Translations under genes and position numbers: made by a program
The notes under the pieces: model-generated
Seen by the model: only the letters and a program-made list of their open reading frames with translations
Told to the model about the DNA's origin: nothing
Database searches by the model: none
DNA from: Chitinophagaceae bacterium UBA5175
Lineage (GTDB): Bacteria; Bacteroidota; Bacteroidia; Chitinophagales; Chitinophagaceae
Direction: 5' to 3'
Assembly (NCBI GenBank): GCA_002413325.1
Contig: DHWT01000314.1
Location: 1 to 6,253 of the forward strand
Length of the DNA: 6,253 nt
Shown: positions 5,522 to 6,253 of the stretch, in pieces
How positions within the stretch are numbered: position 1 is the stretch's first letter
Layout: the number at the start of each line of letters is the position of its first letter

Positions 5522-6190
5522 TTAAAATATCCAGGCAACCGCCTGTGCCAGAACGCCCACAAAAAATCCCGTAACCATTTCAAACCGGTTATGCGCGCCC
5601 AGGATAAAACGTGATGAACATACAATACCCGCCACCAGGACGGGAAGGGTGAGGTAAAGCCCGGATGCATAGGCATCTTCCCTTTCGAACAGGAGAAAAA
5701 AAGTGATCAGTCCGCCCATGGCGACGGCGTGCAAACTGATTTTGTAAAAAATGGTGCACATCCAGGCGGCGCAGACTGCGAGAAAGGTTCCGAATATAAA
5801 ATGAGCAACTACAGGCGGTGTGTCCGGCAGGTTTCTGAATACATAACTTGCCCAGAAATAAAAAAACATCGTCACGATAAAGCCGGCCAGCCGGTCGGGC
5901 CGGCTTTCCAGGGAAAGACTTTTAACAAGTTTAAGCCGCCAGGCAAGGAACAAACTGAGAGCCGGGAAAAAGATCGTGAACAATATAATGCTCAGCATGC
6001 GAAAGTTTTTGGTATGCCTGTCAATTCCCTCAAATGCTGCCGGATGGAGATAGATCAGAAAGGCGAATACATAAGTGGTGATGAGGAGTGGATGAAAGAG
6101 GATAGAAAAAAAACGGGCTAAAATACGCAGCAGGCGGGAAGTGTGCGGATCCTGTGTTAAAGCGTCGTAATCGGATGTGAGTGCGTTCAT
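5522..6190 (-). CDS. PAP2-like multi-pass membrane protein
   Basis: Predicted 222-residue inner-membrane protein with about six or seven hydrophobic spans (roughly 28-48, 66-87, 101-118, 127-148, 153-169, 178-195 and 205-222) after a polar 20-residue N-terminus. Three sites align in order with the catalytic motifs of type 2 phosphatidic acid phosphatases. Lys90 to Arg97-Pro98 fits the motif 1 pattern K-x6-RP. ISLHA at 151-155 occupies the place of PSGH, with His154. SRFILGAHNRFE at 193-204 fits SR-x5-H-x3-D except that the last Asp is Glu. PAP2 enzymes dephosphorylate lipid phosphates such as undecaprenyl pyrophosphate; activity here is uncertain because motif 2 lacks Pro and Gly and the motif 3 acid differs. 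The ATG at 6190 is chosen because an in-frame TAA directly precedes it and the next Met is at residue 65. It converges on the L,D-transpeptidase gene, and a heptamer repeat occupies its upstream side. Confidence 0.72.
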   Translation of the reverse strand: MNALTSDYDALTQDPHTSRLLRILARFFSILFHPLLITTYVFAFLIYLHPAAFEGIDRHTKNFRMLSIILFTIFFPALSLFLAWRLKLVKSLSLESRPDRLAGFIVTMFFYFWASYVFRNLPDTPPVVAHFIFGTFLAVCAAWMCTIFYKISLHAVAMGGLITFFLLFEREDAYASGLYLTLPVLVAGIVCSSRFILGAHNRFEMVTGFFVGVLAQAVAWIF

Positions 6191-6194
6191 TTAA

Positions 6195-6253
6195 GTTGAC
6201 GGTTGGCGGTTGACGGTTGACGGTTGATGGTTGGCCGTTGGCCGTTGGCCGTT
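6195..6253 (+). repeat. Heptanucleotide tandem repeat, GTTGRCS-type, at least 8 copies
   Basis: From 6195 the sequence is a head-to-tail array of 7-base units, all beginning GTTG. In order they are GTTGACG, GTTGGCG, GTTGACG, GTTGACG, GTTGATG, then three identical GTTGGCC units, and a partial GTT at the window edge, so the true length is unknown. The left part is degenerate and the right part homogeneous. It lies 4 bases upstream of the ATG (6190) of the minus-strand PAP2-like gene, where promoter and leader would be expected. Because 7 is not a multiple of 3 and a stop codon precedes the ATG, the array is not translated as part of that gene. Similar heptamer arrays occur between genes in Bacteroidota genomes (general knowledge, not searched). 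Confidence 0.93.

Noticed and set aside
5500..5540. Possible minus-strand terminator: GGGC followed by seven T just after the PAP2-like stop
   Set aside because: The T run is good, but the only pairing partner (GCCTG near the end of the gene) needs two bulges and a long loop, so the hairpin is unconvincing.
5395..5676. 93-residue minus-strand frame over the terminator and the end of the PAP2-like gene
   Set aside because: It is a different frame of the membrane-protein region, rich in Trp, Arg and His as expected of a shadow, and runs through the terminator hairpin.
5729..6121. 130-residue plus-strand open frame opposite the PAP2-like gene
   Set aside because: It is antisense to a frame with clear membrane spans and PAP2-like motifs; its highly charged composition is typical of the complement of a hydrophobic coding sequence.

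Overview
The window looks like an ordinary chromosomal segment of a Bacteroidota bacterium, probably from the Chitinophagaceae or a related group. The lineage call rests on several things: the dnaN and YkuD_2-type L,D-transpeptidase sequences, a small CGCGLNKG-type lipoprotein, starts without Shine-Dalgarno sequences, an upstream site resembling the Bacteroidota -33/-7 promoter, and AT-rich spacers between moderately GC-rich genes. The lineage is inferred from these features; no database was searched.

Layout. On the left, a minus-strand pair (recX, then a carbon-nitrogen hydrolase running off the window edge; 1-942) is divergent from plus-strand dnaN, the sliding clamp (1052-2167). Facing dnaN is a second minus-strand pair: a 46-residue lipoprotein (2438-2578) followed by an 82-residue protein of unknown function (2177-2425). 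Divergent from that pair is a GT-B glycosyltransferase (2651-3787), which converges on a SixA-like histidine phosphatase (3822-4307). A 304-base spacer separates sixA from a secreted L,D-transpeptidase-like protein (4612-5352). That gene ends in a strong hairpin terminator and faces a multi-pass PAP2-like membrane protein (5522-6190, minus). A heptamer tandem repeat ends 4 bases upstream of the membrane protein's start codon and runs off the right edge.

How the genes fit together. There is no single pathway. RecX (RecA modulation) and DnaN (replication clamp) are DNA-metabolism genes sharing one divergent control region. The glycosyltransferase, L,D-transpeptidase and PAP2-like protein are plausible envelope functions, but each sits in its own transcription unit.

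I see no mobile element, CRISPR array, RNA gene or defence system, and no convincing new multi-gene system. The points most worth a second look are the heptamer repeat against the start of the PAP2-like gene, that protein's altered catalytic motifs, and the short lipoprotein gene with its uncharacterised partner.
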